Assembly (NCBI RefSeq): GCF_003473485.1
Contig: NC_053046.1
Coordinates: forward strand, 4,288,001-4,352,000
Reading direction: 5' to 3'
Length of the DNA stretch: 64,000 nucleotides
From: Medicago truncatula
Lineage: Eukaryota > Streptophyta > Magnoliopsida > Fabales > Fabaceae
The translations under genes were made by a program, and so were the position numbers. Shown here piece by piece: positions 49,141-64,000 of the stretch (position 1 is the stretch's first letter; the number at the start of each line of letters is the position of its first letter). Under the pieces are notes generated by a model that was not told the DNA's origin, did not search any database, and worked only from the letters and a program-made list of their open reading frames with translations.

Positions 49141-51824
49141 GTTGTTTTGATTTCATAAGGAAATTTTGTATCGATAAAGGCGTATGAAAAATTATAACAA
49201 ATGGTTATTGTTAAATTAAACTTGTATCATACAAAGACAAACTCTTGTCCCAAAATGATGACTAAATTAAAATGTAACTGGATGCTTCGCAAAATTTAAG
49301 CACAATTCGGACCTAAATTTATCAAAATTGCCAACACAATTTCGCCTCTAAGACAAACAGACCTAGCACCAAATTCTATTGAAATCACGTCAAAATATCA
49401 ATAACAACGAGAATTACGAAAAAATTGTTGAGCGTTGTCAAACTAGAGATTTAGCCGAGGTACAGGCTGATATCCCTTAGTTTCAATTCCCTTTTATCAA
49501 TCGATTATGCCGAGAAAATAACATTGTACCTCAACCATATATTCCTTAAATGCTCTAGTATAGTGTTAAGTACGGTGTTTTAGGTTTTTTTTTACTACTA
49601 GTTTAGAAAATACATGTAAATAAAGATAAACGATAGGGGAAAAAATAGCATAAATATCTTGTGTGTTGATTCATTATGTGTCTATAAAATTATACAAGAT
49701 GATTATTTATAGGTAAAACTATTATCACTGACCAAATCAACATGGTCTACGGTGTTTAGCCTTGCTCCGATATTTGCACAGGTAGTGCGTTAATTTTTTC
49801 CTCATCGAGGGGGTGTGTGGCCCTCAAGTTGGGATGACAATTTTCCTTCTATCGCCATGATATGTAAAGAAGCTCCAATATACACAACCTCCCATAAAAT
49901 ATGTTTTGTTGCTCGTCGCTCCTCCCATAAATATGGTGTGTGAGATTTGACTAGGTCCAATATCTTCAAGATCCACGTATTTTTCAATAGACTTGAGGAA
50001 GAACCAGTTGGCCCTTGTTTAGTTGTAATAATGCTTGACTAGCATTCTATTAGCTGAGGAAAAACCCACTTATCTTTAAATTGCCTATATGAAAACTTTG
50101 GCTAAGATGATAATTGTTTTTAGGTGTAAATGCATAACAACCATCATCTATAGAAAATATTGGTTTTTAGTTTTGGCAAATTTATAAATTGTGTTAAGTT
50201 GATAAGATATGTTTGTATCAATTTTTAGAGAACCTAAGGAGGCTGTTGCCAAATGCAAAATTAGAGGGGATGTTTAACATATTAATAAATGTATTAAACA
50301 AAGTTAAGTTGATAAAGGGGACTTCATCTATATTAATAGACTTTAAAAGATGTTAGTGTAATTTAGCCTTAAAATTAAGTTTTAGAGTTTGAAGGCAGAA
50401 GACGCAAAGAGTAGGAAGTAGAATTATAAAAGTTTAATATATTTGATTTTTTATTACAAGATGGTTGAAGCCAAAAAGCTTAGTATTTTCTTTGATATTG
50501 TGGGTGTGGAGTGGAGATTTGAAATGAACGTTTTCATTACTACTTCCTTCGTACCTAATTATAAGCACACATTGAGAGAGTATAATTTTGGTTTATAAAT
50601 ATCTATTTAATGCTACTAATTTCATAAATGCATGCACTTGTATTTATTTACTCCAAAGTTATAGTATTGAAAACTTCTGTTTCCTTTAGGTTATATTTGA
50701 ATTGATGAAAATATATGTAGTGGAATGAAATAAGCTTGAGTTCCATTATTTGGATACTTGTTAAAAGGATGAAATGAAATGGAGCTCAAAGGCATGTATT
50801 CCATCCCACACCACCCGTTCCCTTTAAATTTTCATTACTCTTGATTTTAAGGGTATTCAATTGAATCGCCCATTATGATAAATAAATTACACTTTTAACC
50901 TTTATTCTATTTTATCATGTATAGTAATTTTTCCTCTTTCTCTCTTCAAATACACCTTTCTTCTATGTGTTTCTATTTTGTTGCTCTAGGTTCTGTAGTA
51001 TTCTTTGGGTTTTTGTCTTGTATGTTTTTTTTTTTTATGAATTATATTTGCAATCTTCATTTTTTTAACAACCAAAATGAATTTATTCCACAAGGTTAAG
51101 CATAAGATGTACTAACAACCAAAGCAAGAGGTACATTGTCTTACTTAGTATAATAAGTCACAAAACGAACTAGTTACAATAGAGCAACCACTGCGAAAGG
51201 CAAAATGAACAAGAAGAGGAACAAAAAGAGATTATGTAGGCGTTTGTTTTAGATTTGTTTCTTCCATAAAATATATATATATATATTTATAAAAAAAAAC
51301 CACTTTTATCATTTTTAAGTGTTTGTTTAAAAAATCATTTTATCAAAATAATCATTTTTTACTCTAAAATGAAACGCTATTAAGATTAGTTTTTCCATTT
51401 TTTTTCAAAAACAAGAAGATAACACATGAACTAGTTTAAAAGGCTTGAATGAGATTGTCTTGGATCTAGTAGTGTAACTGCCTATTCTTGCTGACTTTTT
51501 TGCTTTCTGAATCTTCTTAAGTGTTGATATGTGGGTGACAAGTTGAAACCCTGAAGCTTTGATGTTGTTATGATCCTTTATAGCAAGTTGAAAATCAATT
51601 ATTCTTCATTGGACATTCTTCTAACTAGTTCAACTTCTTATTGCTTCATTAATTCTTCATCGATTTCTACAAGATTAGCCCCTGATTCTTTAATAAAATG
51701 TATGTCATTCTGAATTCATTGTGATGTAATATGTTTTTGGCTTGAGTCTTGTCCTTCCACTTATGTGTTAAATTGGGCTGTCTCAACATATTAAATAGCA
51801 TGTGAACTAATGTCGATGTCCTCA

Positions 51825-52800
51825 TCAACATTTTGAAGTTATATGTGCTCTATTATGAGTTGGAAACCTGGTTACAACATGAATGATCTTGTTTTGTTTT
51901 GCATCCTTCTTAAACTGATTTTCTGGAAGCTCATTCTTCTCCCCGATATTCACAATGACGTCAATTTTAATAGGTTCCTTTGATGTACAGGCATCTAAAT
52001 TAACAATGATATGCTCCTTAGACGATTTCATTATATCGCCTTTTGTTTGAATAAATTATTTTAAAGGCTTTTTGCCTTATTTCCTTCTAGTATTTCTATT
52101 ACAATCAAATTTCACACCTTCATCAGGTTTCACATTTAAACATTTATCAACATTATGACCGATATTCTTGGAGAAAGAGACAAAATCAGGTGTAGCTTCA
52201 TATTCCAAATCCACACAAAAGGCAAAACATTTCCTCTCTACAAGGATTTTATACTTAAGATCATTAGTGAGGTCAATGTCAACTAGTACCCTAACAAAAT
52301 GACCAAAATTACCTTCATGAATATACTTACTAGCAACATCATCAACATAGATAGGACTTCCCACACTACTCACAATAGAAAATAATTTTTTTACGCCGAT
52401 ATTATTGTGCTAAACCATAAATATGTACCCAAACTTGCGTTGATGTATTCTTCTTAAGGCTAGGATTGAAATATTTTGTCCAAACAAAGAGCTTTAATAA
52501 GTCGGTTTTAGAGTCCATGAACCCACATATGTAACGCCCCACATACCAATATTTTTCCATATAGGCTTCATCTTTTCTTTCGATCCTACCACAATTAAGG
52601 GATTGAAACCCTTTGGCCAAACAATTCGAACGTGTAAATTATTCTTACAAGCTTCCAACCCTAACAAAGATTATTCCTCTAGAACTGTGATTGAAATTCT
52701 ACCACCCTTCATTGTGGGTTTAGGTAAATGATTTGATGGTATATCACATACATTGATTAAGGTATTGACAAATGATTTATAAGCTTTTAGTATGGGTTTT
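51825..52800 (-). mobile_element. DUF4283/zinc-knuckle ORF (LINE ORF1-like), decayed
   Basis: The minus strand shows, in order, FVNTLINVCDIPSNHLPKP, ISITVLEE, LGLEACKNNLHVRIVWPKGF, QSLNCGRIERKDEAYMEKYW, VWVHIYGLAQ, SSVGSPIYVDDVASKYI, NFGHFVRVLVDIDL, then FCVDLEYEATPDFVSFSKNI and GHNVDKC. This is the DUF4283 plus zf-CCHC architecture of plant L1 ORF1-type proteins. Stops and frame changes interrupt it. No adjacent reverse transcriptase is seen. Confidence 0.72.
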
Positions 52801-54252
52801 GGTTTGCTTTTTGGCGCGGTTGTTTATGGATTTGAGTTCTCCAAAAACTTCCAAGAGATAAATAAGAGTTTGTTGGTCATAATAAAAAGGATTAATTGGT
52901 CGAATAAGGTTTGGGAAAATGGTCTAGTTAACAGTTAAGTGTGTTGGGCCGATGATGCTTTTGTGTCGTTATAGTTGAAGGGTCGGTTGTGGATCAGTGT
53001 TGGTTTAAGTTGAAGGTCTAAACCGATGATGCAGGTGAGTCAATTTTTGCTTGGTTATGGTTTGGGTTGGTGGTTTGTAAGGGTTCTAGGGGTGGTATGG
53101 GTCGGTGATGGTTCAATTATGGTTTGGGTAAGGTATGAATTGGTGACCTGCAAAGGTCAGAAGTGTGGTTATGGGTGTTTCAGCTCATCGAAGATGGTGA
53201 CATACAATGTGATAGTCGCCGGAGCACATCTTTGATTTCTTTTTCTCTTGCTTCATTTTAGTAGTAAACAAACATAAATAACTTCATTTTTTTTAACACA
53301 AAATCTATTTTTTAAAAGCTAAAACAAACATGTCCTATGCAAGATACAAAATTTTGACCATTTTAATAAAAAACAATTTTTTTTTTGTTCAAAAGAAAAC
53401 ATAATTTAATTATTTATAGCAATGGATTGTAAATAAGGGTAAAAATGAAATAAAAACATTATAATATATCTCATTCTGTTCACTAACCAAACAACAAAAA
53501 GGGAAATTTGTTTTGATCTATTAGAAAATATCCAAACAATAGAATGAGATTTATGTTCTATTTCATTATGTTCTACTCCAAATTATTTTCTATTTAGCTT
53601 CATTTCGTTATGTTCCATCAATCCAAATAGAACCTTAGAAAACGAAGAAAATCCTAGTGGCTAGTTTTTGGGTATGGTGTATGAAATAGGGGAAAAGATT
53701 CTCTCATGTGGAGTCTCTCCAATTTTTTCTGCAATTTTAATCTCCTTCTTTAATAGCTCATCTCTCTTTTCCTTTTAAATTTCAAATACTCTCTCTATGA
53801 CTCCATTCCTTTTTAATCGTCAAGATTCCACCGCATGATAATTTCACCGGAGTGGATCTAAAGTCTAAACCCATGAAACAAACAGAGAACTTGACCCTCA
53901 TTTCTTTCTTTCATTTCATTTGCTTGCACTAACCAACTTGTTCACCCCTTCCTTTTTTTTTTTTTCTTTCCTTTTTCTGGAAATAAAAATCAATTAGCAA
54001 ATTAGTTAATGAATCTTCGATGGTTATGTGCAACCCAAAAAATGCTTCTTGTAATCTGACTTGGGTCTTTCAAAATATTTACTTTAATTTACTAAAATCA
54101 AAGCATCTTCACGATTCTAATTAATCATCTTAACTTTCTCTTTAAGATTGAGCCTCTTGAGTTCTCTTTAAGTTGTAAGGCACGAGGGGTGTATTAGTAA
54201 AATGGGCTTAAAACAAAGCCCAACAAAGGAGAGAGAAAGAAAAAAGAAGAGA

Positions 54253-54260
54253 TATAAATA
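54253..54260 (+). promoter_or_regulatory. TATA box of DXO1
   Basis: TATAAATA lies 127 bp upstream of ATG 54380. A start about 30 bp downstream would give a 5' leader of roughly 95 nt without an upstream ATG that I could see. Confidence 0.5.
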
Positions 54261-54379
54261 GAGAACTTTAAGGTACACGAACACAACAGTGTAACAGCGT
54301 AAAAGAAAAAAACAAAGGTTTTATTGTTGACGAAATAACACTGACATCACATAACAACAACATAAGAGACCGTGAAAAA

Positions 54380-57300
54380 ATGGATTTCACGGGGAAGGAC
54401 CTTTTCGGCGAAGATTCCGACAATGATAAAGATGGGACCCACTCTTCTTCTTCGTCTTCTTCTTCCTCCGCTGCTTCATCTTCCTCTTCTTCTTCATCTT
54501 CCGCAGCTTCTTCCTCCAAAGGTTCCGCAGATTCCTCTTCCGATACCGGAAGCGGAGCTAGTAGCGGCGGTGGCGGTGATGATGAAGAAAACGGTGATGT
54601 TGTTGATAGTAGTAATAGGGTTGATTCTCATCATGATGATGATCATGATGATAGAGATCTGTTTGGTGATGATAATGAAGATTATTGTAAAACCCTTGCT
54701 AAAAGTCCTTACCCTATTCCTGGTAATTATTCTCCTAATTTTTGTTCATTATTGTTTACTGTCAACCAAACCATTGATAGATATAATGTTATTATCAGGT
54801 TACGGTTTTTGTAGTATTAGTAAAGAAATAGGTTGTATTAGGGTTGATGAATGTTGATTGAATATGAAAGCATGAAATAACCCATGAGCTTGTTAGGTTA
54901 TAAGTTTTAGTATAGGAAGATGAAAGACTATGCTTGCTTGATAATAATCAAACATGTATTTTGGAGATGGAATATCTTGTGCCATAATGGTCCTTCGTTT
55001 TGTCTACAAGGAAATTTTAGTCCTAATAGAAAAGGATTACTAGTGTTTCCTTACGGTTAAGTTAACCGGTCAGCTATTGGGTGGGTTATAATAAAAGAAC
55101 CGCACAGGCGGGGTTGATATTATCTTGTGTTAATTTTTAAATGATAAACTAACGGCTGAAGGATGAAAAATGTGCTCTTTTTAATTGGGTTACACTTTGA
55201 TCGGATCCTAGGTTCATGCTTTGGTGTTTTTCTACTGTTGTAGCAGTATCAAACAGCTTGTAAGCTTGGTAGGTTATAAGCTTTGAGTATAGGAAGATGA
55301 AATACTATGTCTGGTAACAATCAAACAAAATGTTTTACAGTGGTTGAATATCTTGTGCCGTAATGGTACCTCATTTTATCTAGGCAATTTAGGACCTTAT
55401 AGGAAACGCTTACTAGTGTTTCCTTTATGGTTAATTGGTTAACCGTGGGATTATAAAACAAAATTGAGGGAGGGTGGATATAATAAAAAACTTAGCATGG
55501 TTAAATAGTTAATATCTACCATTAATTTTTTAAATGATAAATCAACGGTCGAGAGATTCCTAGGGTGCTCTTATAGATAGGTTATTACAACTTTGGAACA
55601 GGAGCTTGTGTCCTGCCTCGGTGTTTGTCGATTAGTCAAGCAGTTGAGAATTTTAATTAGTTAAAGAAAATTTTATTATTGATTTTGTTTTCTTGATTCG
55701 TTTTTTATGGCAAGATGTGATTTTCTCTGGCAGTATTGCCTCCCATCCGCAACAATACGAACAACCCGGGAAGAGGGGGTGGTGGACGTGGTCGTTGGCA
55801 ACAAGGGCAGCATAATGATAGAGGAGCTGGCATTCTTCCGCGTCCTGGACCTTATCCTCAGAGGCAGAATTTTGGGTATGGTAATAGGTTTCAGAATGGC
55901 CACCGCGATGAACGTTTTGTCTCTGAAATGAAGCTCTCGAAAAGTGAAGAAACTCTGTCAAGAAAGGTTATTGCTTTTCAAGAGGTAGGGGAATGTAATT
56001 TTTTTTTTTGGTATATTTTGTTGATGTTGCGTCGTGCAATTTAAGTAGGGGAATGCAATTTTTTGTATATTTTATTGCTGTTGCATCGTGCAATTTAATA
56101 GTCAATTTGCTTGAAGAATTTGACAAATTGTTATAGAGATAAGAGTTTTATATCTCGATTTTTAGCTTTCTTCATTATGTTGAAACTGGCGAGGAAATCA
56201 AAAGGAATAATGAGTTTTGTATTGTAAAAAATCATACCATTATGTTTGACTCGAATATTAATTACGGGTTTTGTAGTCAATAGCAGCTATAGGCATTGCT
56301 AGAGCGGCTTTGCGCTGTGGCCTCTAGGCGCTACATGATACTCCGCTTCTTTGTGTTTTTAAGTAGCTGCTGCTGCTGCAGTCAAACAGTATACAATAGT
56401 GGCTGGTACAGCCGCTACAATGAAGCACTTGTAAAATCTCGAATATGCCCTAATAATTTTAGTCTTTCCCTCTGTTGTTTGAACTTTTGGCATTTCACAC
56501 TAATACTCAATTGTATTATGAAAAATCATATGATTCTGTTTGACTCTAATATTAATTAGGGTTTTTTAGTCAATAGCAGCCATAGGCGTCGCTATAGTGG
56601 CTCTGCGCTGTGGCCTCTTGGTGCTACATGAAACACCGCTTCTTTGCGTGTTTGAGTAGCTGCCGTTGCAGCCAAACAGTAGACAAATAGCGTCTGCTAG
56701 CCGCAACAATGAAGCCATCCTAAAATTTCGACAGTGCCCTAATATGTTAGTCTTCCCATTTGTTGTTTGAACTTTTTGAAATTTCGCACTAGAACTTATT
56801 TGCTTCATATTGAGTTTGAATGTTGGTTATTATTAGTTATAAATATGTCTTTAGTTGTGTATTCTTCTATTTCGGAGCTTTTATTATATGTTTATGGTTC
56901 TATAGTTTTAATATTTCGTGGTTTTGGCCTTCCCCATACTTTGATGAAGTGGCCATACGGCTATTCGCTATACCGATTTAGCGTTTTAGGGTCTGCTATT
57001 TCGCTCTGCTATCCACCATTGACTGCATAGGATGACAGTCTTTTTTTGTCTGTCATGATTATTTTCTGACATTCGATGTTATTATGGTCCTTTTTCATCC
57101 ATCATGATTATTTTAAGACATTCAATATTATTAAATTTCCTTTCCAGATGTATATGTTCTGATTATGTTTTCTTGATTATTCTGATAGCCTTGTGAACTT
57201 GCCTGCTATAGTCGTGCAGAAGGCGGGGAAGTGTATTTTGACGATCGTAGCTTGGTAAGCGCTAGTTGGGCTCTTGTGTTTTTTGATTCTTCAAATTTGA

Positions 57301-59857
57301 GTTTGTTTGCAATAGATTGTTGTGATGAAATTATGTTCATTTATTAAGTTCTTTCTCTTTCTTGTTTATTTAGAGACTTTTTAAACGCCATATCACTGAA
57401 GATATTGGAGCTGATTTGAACGAAGGATATGATACATACATTCCCAAAAAAGGTATGTTATTTATCTATAAATAAACTGCTGGGTAATGATTTAATTTTT
57501 TCAAAATGCTATGTTAAATAGTTTATGAGAAGTGATATGTGCTGCTAATTCTGTTAGTAATCCTTTTCCTTTTGCTGCTAATACCTAAAACAGACTTAGG
57601 CTCAGAAGGTTATGGTGATCTTCTTGCTTGCATCAGAGATAAAAAAATCCATCTTCAAAACATCCATTTTGTGGTAGGTAATCAAAAAGATAAAAGCATT
57701 CATTTTGTGGTAATGCATACATTTTAAGCCATTGGTAATTTAATTTATGACGGTCATACATTAATATTCTTCTTTATCATTCGCAGACGTACCGCAACAA
57801 TCTGAACAAGGTAATATTAATCATTTTGAAATATGTTTGCTTAGGTTCCGAGTCTTATAACTGTTTTTCAGAAGTTTTTGAGTTTAGTAGTCTAGTGATG
57901 GCCTTTTCAGTTCAATTCAGCTGTAAGTAAATCACAACTATGAGCTAAAATTTCTTATTTATGTAGATACTTGCTACAGCTTATATTCGCCATGAGCCTT
58001 GGGAAATGGGAGTACACAAAAGGAATGGTGTTGTCTATCTCGATGTGCACAAGTTACCAGAAAGACCGCAAAGTGATTTAGATCGCAGGAGGTACACTGC
58101 TTGCACTTTCTATTTTATTAGTCAAAGCCATGTAAATGGCAATGGATAATGAGTTAGGATACAATATGGATATGTTCGTGTATGTGAGAAAGAATGTAAC
58201 CAATACAACAACAGGTAGTTGTTAGGGTAAAAGCCTATTGCTCAAAGAAAGTATTTGGTATCAAGCTGATTGTAGTGTCGTGTGTCTGTTGTTCATAATC
58301 TCTTTACCTGGTCATGCTTGGATCTTATATTTAAACAAAGCCATGAATTTTGTCAAGTTAATTTGTTGGAGAAGATACTGACAATATAGGATACTAATGG
58401 AATAAAAAGGATGTTTGATTTTTGTAAATGGAAGAGTAAAGAGTTAGAGACAACATTTAATTTTCCCACTTTATGGTTTCACTTTTTATGATTGGATAAG
58501 TCTTAAAATATTTGTCTTTGGCAATTAGATGTTATCTGGGTTACTCTTTTGAGAGCCTTGCCACCGAAGATCCTAAAAGAGCAGATGGAGAGCCGATACA
58601 CGATGTTGATGCCAATGTTGAATTTTGTTCTGTGATTAAGACAAAATTGGGTGCTCACCGTATCTTGATGGGTGCTGAGATGGATTGCTGTGATACGACT
58701 ACTGATGGGAAGAGATTTTATGTGGAGTTAAAGACAAGTTACGAGGTTGACATAGTCACAGTTGTCTTCTGTTGTACTTTTCTAGTTCCAGATTTAGTTT
58801 TTCTTTTTGAATAGTTTTATGTTGGCTTAATGATACGAGTTTATCATTTTTTATGATGCAGTTGAATTATCATAATGAGGAAAAATTTGAGAGAGAGAAA
58901 CTGCTAAAGTTTTGGGTACATCTATATTTTATTTAACAATTTTTATCCTTTTCATTACCATAAGCTCCTTTTTCACTTGCATGTCATGATTTCAACAAGG
59001 CCTCTATTCTTGCTTGCAGATTCAGTCATTCCTGGCAGGCGTTCCATATATTTGTATAGGATTTAGGTAATGTTTTACATCATTCCGCAATCTGTGATCT
59101 TGTGCTGATAAATAATATGCTTTAACTAGTTTTGGCAAAATCTGTTTCAGCTTACTCTCTGGCATACCTTACAATGAAAATTCATACTTCTGGTTTTTCT
59201 TATGCGTTTATAACAACACGTCTTGGCTGTCATACAGGGATGATGCAGGCCGTCTTGTTCGGACTGAAATGCTTAGAACCAAAGATATTACGCAGAGAAT
59301 AAAAATGAAGGGCTACTGGCAGGTACATTTTAACTTCTGTGAAGTGTATGATGGCAAACCTGTGTTGGTTGCCTATTTCCACTGTTAATTTGAAATTACA
59401 GTAATCACCCGGTGGATCTGCATTAACACGTGCTTATGCATGCAATTAATCATCATATAGCTAATTACGGATAAATTGAATATCATCTTTAGAGAACAAA
59501 ATATCTGAAAAGTGAAAACTATATAATCTGAAATGACTTTCTTTTCTCATTATCAACATAATTTGTTGGCAGGGTGGAGTCTGCCTGGCGTTTGCGGACG
59601 AGGTATTATGCTGGCTTTATGGAACAGTCAAAGAAAGTGAGTATTACTAGGCACCATCTGTTTTTTTGGCTTTTTAATCAAAATATAGTTTGTTATCCGA
59701 GACTGAACAATTTCACTTTTGCCTCTGTTAATATGTTTATTTCTTGGTTTCAGATGAAGATTACATATTGCAGTTCGCGCCACCTTTCAACCGTTTGGAA
59801 CTTCTGCAAGCTCACTCGTGTCCAGATGTAATAACAAGTCACCTGGAACTGTTGTGA
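54380..59857 (+). CDS. DXO1: DXO1 (Rai1/Dom3Z) decapping, NAD-cap-removing nuclease
   Basis: DXO/Rai1 enzymes remove defective or NAD caps from RNA. Thirteen exons (54380-54722, 55734-55984, 57189-57254, 57374-57452, 57594-57673, 57787-57810, 57967-58091, 58529-58745, 58862-58915, 59020-59066, 59238-59322, 59573-59636, 59754-59857) with GT/AG sites give 512 residues. The N terminus is the plant-specific extension: poly-Ser (about 22-60), Gly/Asp/His-rich runs, two DLFG(D/E)D motifs, then an [12 protein letters not shown]-binding-like patch. The catalytic domain shows [20 protein letters not shown], the metal-binding GAEMDC (E373, D375) and YVELKTSYE (E389, K391), and [16 protein letters not shown]. 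In Arabidopsis DXO1 the extension matters for RNMT1/cap-methylation and plastid functions. Introns 1 and 2 each contain a separate tandem duplication. No lesion was seen. Confidence 0.95.
54870..55620. repeat. Tandem duplication in DXO1 intron 1, 376-bp period
   Basis: GCTTGTTAGGTTATAAG at 54888 recurs as GCTTGGTAGGTTATAAG at 55264. Matching order continues through TAGGAAGATGAAA, GAATATCTTGTGCC, ACTAGTGTTTCCTT and AAATGATAAA. Divergence with indels shows it is not recent. Confidence 0.8.
56218..56800. repeat. Tandem duplication in DXO1 intron 2, 294-bp period
   Basis: Copy 1 (56218-56511) and copy 2 (from 56512) share AGTCAATAGCAGC, CTGCGCTGTGGCCTCT, ACCGCTTCTTTG-type and TGTTGTTTGAACTTTT phrases in the same order. 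Copy 1 carries a short CTG run (GCTGCTGCTGCTGC). The GC-rich core differs from ordinary intron DNA here and may come from a transposon. Confidence 0.85.
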
Positions 59858-61620
59858 AAAATTGCGAACCTTAACAGTTGCTCCTAATTTTTAAACAATT
59901 CAATATAGGAAGCAAGGGATCAACTCGTAATTTTTCCCAGCACCTTCGATCAGATCATGAACTTTTGGGATAAGTGTACTCTATGTGAGTGCTGAGAATT
60001 GTATCAACGTGTTATTAGAAATATGCAGTAATTTTATTTCATTGTTTAGTTCTATTGTAGTTTTTCATTTTTTGTTTCCATTTTCTAAACCTTTTTTTCT
60101 TTACTAAACTGCATAAATGTGTTCGCTAAGGCTTTGTTTGCGAGAAGATGACTTAGGAAAAAAGGAATGAACAATTGAAATAATAATAAATATGAGTTTT
60201 GAGAGGGGAAGGTTTTGGATAATTCATTTTTCTTCGTAATACAAACCTACCTTGATTTGTGGGAACTACAAAATTTTATTGGAGGGTTTTGAAGGGATTA
60301 TTTGAATTCCTCAAATTCAATCTATGTTGTAATATTTTTAACATTAAAAATATAATAATCATAAACATTAATTCATTATTCTTTAAAAACACACTATCAA
60401 AAATTTGTGAAAGATTTCTCAAATATTTTCTATATTTCTCACCTTGCATAGCCCTTCACTTCAAGCTCTCATTCATGAAGTAGATATTGGACAACACTTC
60501 ATAGAACATGCATCTAGAATATAACTTGTTTGTCATTTTATATCTCTTGATTTGACAGATTAAGATTTCGTGCTGTTACAAGATTTTGTAACAAATCTTG
60601 ACCGTTCGATCTCCAATTGATGACTGAGATCATTTTATGGTGTAAAATTGATATTGATATAGTAAAAATAATTATCTCAACCAAAGAGTTTATTACACTC
60701 TCTAAAAAAGCTTGAAATCCTTTATTGTTTTATCCAAAATTTGAAACCCTTTATCATCGCATCATATCATAATTCATTGTGGTATGTATGTTTTAGAATG
60801 AACTAAATTTAAAATTTTTCATTGCTATTTTATTTGATTAGACACATTTTTTAGTTTAAAAAAGGTCCCAAAAAGTTAAAAAAAGAAGAAGTACAAATTC
60901 AAATAAGTTTGAAATCACACATCGATTTTAAGATAATCCGATATTTCGAGTTAAATTAATAAGATAATTAATTATTTTCTTATTTAACCGTCAATATCTA
61001 CGGATTTACTCTTGAATATTAAAAACTTACTAAATTTATATACTCGACAAAACATACATTAGTTAATATTGAACACGATTTTAAAAGATTTTCTCTCACA
61101 AACTTTTGATCTTAGTTTTAATGATATTCTAAAATAAATGCGACTTGACTTTGAAGAAGCAAATCACAAAATTTACCAAGATTTTATAATTAAATATCTC
61201 AATTAAAGATTTTTAATACACTTTCTAAACAAAGCTTGAAATCCTCTATCATCACATGATAATCCATTTGAAAACATGAACTAAGCATCGAATACAGGAA
61301 AATGAAGAAAAAAGAAAATGAAGCGATAAAACTGAAATTTCTTAAAATAAAAATATCTTACCCGAAACAAAAGCACTAAATGTAGAAAAATAATAATAAA
61401 AAATAATATTTTATTTTTGTCAGGAATAGAATAGAGTGGAATCATTGTGTTTATGTCTTCTTTCCCTGTAAATCGAAATTGTAATTTCCATCAAAAATAA
61501 AAAAACTCAAAACCCTAACTTCTTCAACCAAAATCATCATCATCGTTATGATTGAATAAGAAGAATCAAAGAAGAAGAAGAAGAAGAGAAAGAGAATAAG
61601 GTATTGTTATTGTTGTGATT
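59858..61620. other. Intergenic region between DXO1 and CK2 beta
   Basis: It is AT-rich. A phrase around AAGCTTGAAATCC with its flanks occurs twice (60683-60740 and 61196-61250), indicating a small dispersed repeat. No exon or RNA gene is supported. The last 60 bp are a GAAGAA-rich 5' leader. Confidence 0.55.
61548..61559 (+). promoter_or_regulatory. Minimal upstream ORF (M-I-E-stop) in CK2 beta leader
   Basis: ATG ATT GAA TAA lies 62 nt before the main ATG, followed by a purine-rich GAAGAAG run. Whether it is inside the transcript is not known. Such a short uORF would allow re-initiation and mild translational damping. Confidence 0.35.

Positions 61621-64000
<2,380 letters not shown>

Larger units (their letters stand above)
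48214..54379. other. Intergenic region between CBL and DXO1
   Basis: It contains the MULE relic, paired inverted end-like sequences at 50686 and 53637 and a minus-strand DUF4283 fossil at 51825-52800. The rest is AT-rich with no host exon recognised. A TATA box for DXO1 lies at 54253. Confidence 0.6.

Noticed and set aside
54268-54519. Acidic Glu-rich frame antisense to DXO1 exon 1
   Set aside because: It is the mirror of the poly-Ser codons (TCT/TTC) of DXO1 and not an independent gene.
54372-54857. 161-codon frame overlapping DXO1 exon 1
   Set aside because: It is a shadow in another frame of the repeat-rich exon. The DXO1 frame alone joins the downstream exons in phase.

Overview
This is a plant nuclear window, very probably from a legume close to Medicago. 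The evidence is AT-rich intergenic DNA, short exons with GT/AG introns, plant-specific families (JAZ/TIFY repressors, SnRK2 kinase, CBL calcium sensor, F-box/FBD proteins, plant DXO1) and repeat families I associate with Medicago-type genomes. The species call is inference; the plant call is firm.

Layout. 1-1811 (-): the 5' part of an XPF/RAD1 (UVH1) repair endonuclease gene that runs off the left edge. 5292-6671 (-): an F-box/LRR/FBD gene broken by three frameshifts in its first exon. 11.5-29.4 kb (+): four tandem JAZ/TIFY genes (A 11512, B 18218, C 23076, D 28404), interleaved with LINE, hAT-like and Mutator-like insertions. Two identical tRNA-Glu(CTC) genes follow copies C and D. 30315-34053 (-): a five-exon membrane-anchored, cysteine-rich cyclophilin-like gene. 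36142-40159 (-): a complete nine-exon SnRK2 kinase. 45047-48213 (+): a CBL gene, otherwise complete, whose fifth exon has lost its AG acceptor. 54380-59857 (+): a complete 13-exon DXO1-type NAD-cap/decapping nuclease. 61621 to beyond 63425 (+): the 5' four exons of a casein kinase II beta subunit. The rest is intergenic DNA with MITEs, LINE fragments, a MULE transposase relic, SINE-like copies and a small Ty1/copia fossil.

How the genes relate. They do not form an operon-like pathway; plant neighbours are mostly independent. The JAZ array is a true local expansion. Copies C and D each sit in a duplicated block carrying a JAZ gene, a tRNA-Glu and, at the far end, sequence from intron 4 of the cyclophilin-like gene, so the duplication breakpoint can still be read. 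JAZ (jasmonate), SnRK2 (ABA/osmotic stress) and CBL (calcium) are all stress-signalling genes, but I see nothing linking them beyond proximity.

I found no clear sign of a wholly undescribed system. The most informative points are the JAZ array with its copy-specific lesions (a changed TIFY motif in C, a lost first-exon donor in B), the JAZ/tRNA/cyclophilin duplication scar, the CBL acceptor loss, and several insertions dated by perfect target-site duplications and empty sites in sister copies.
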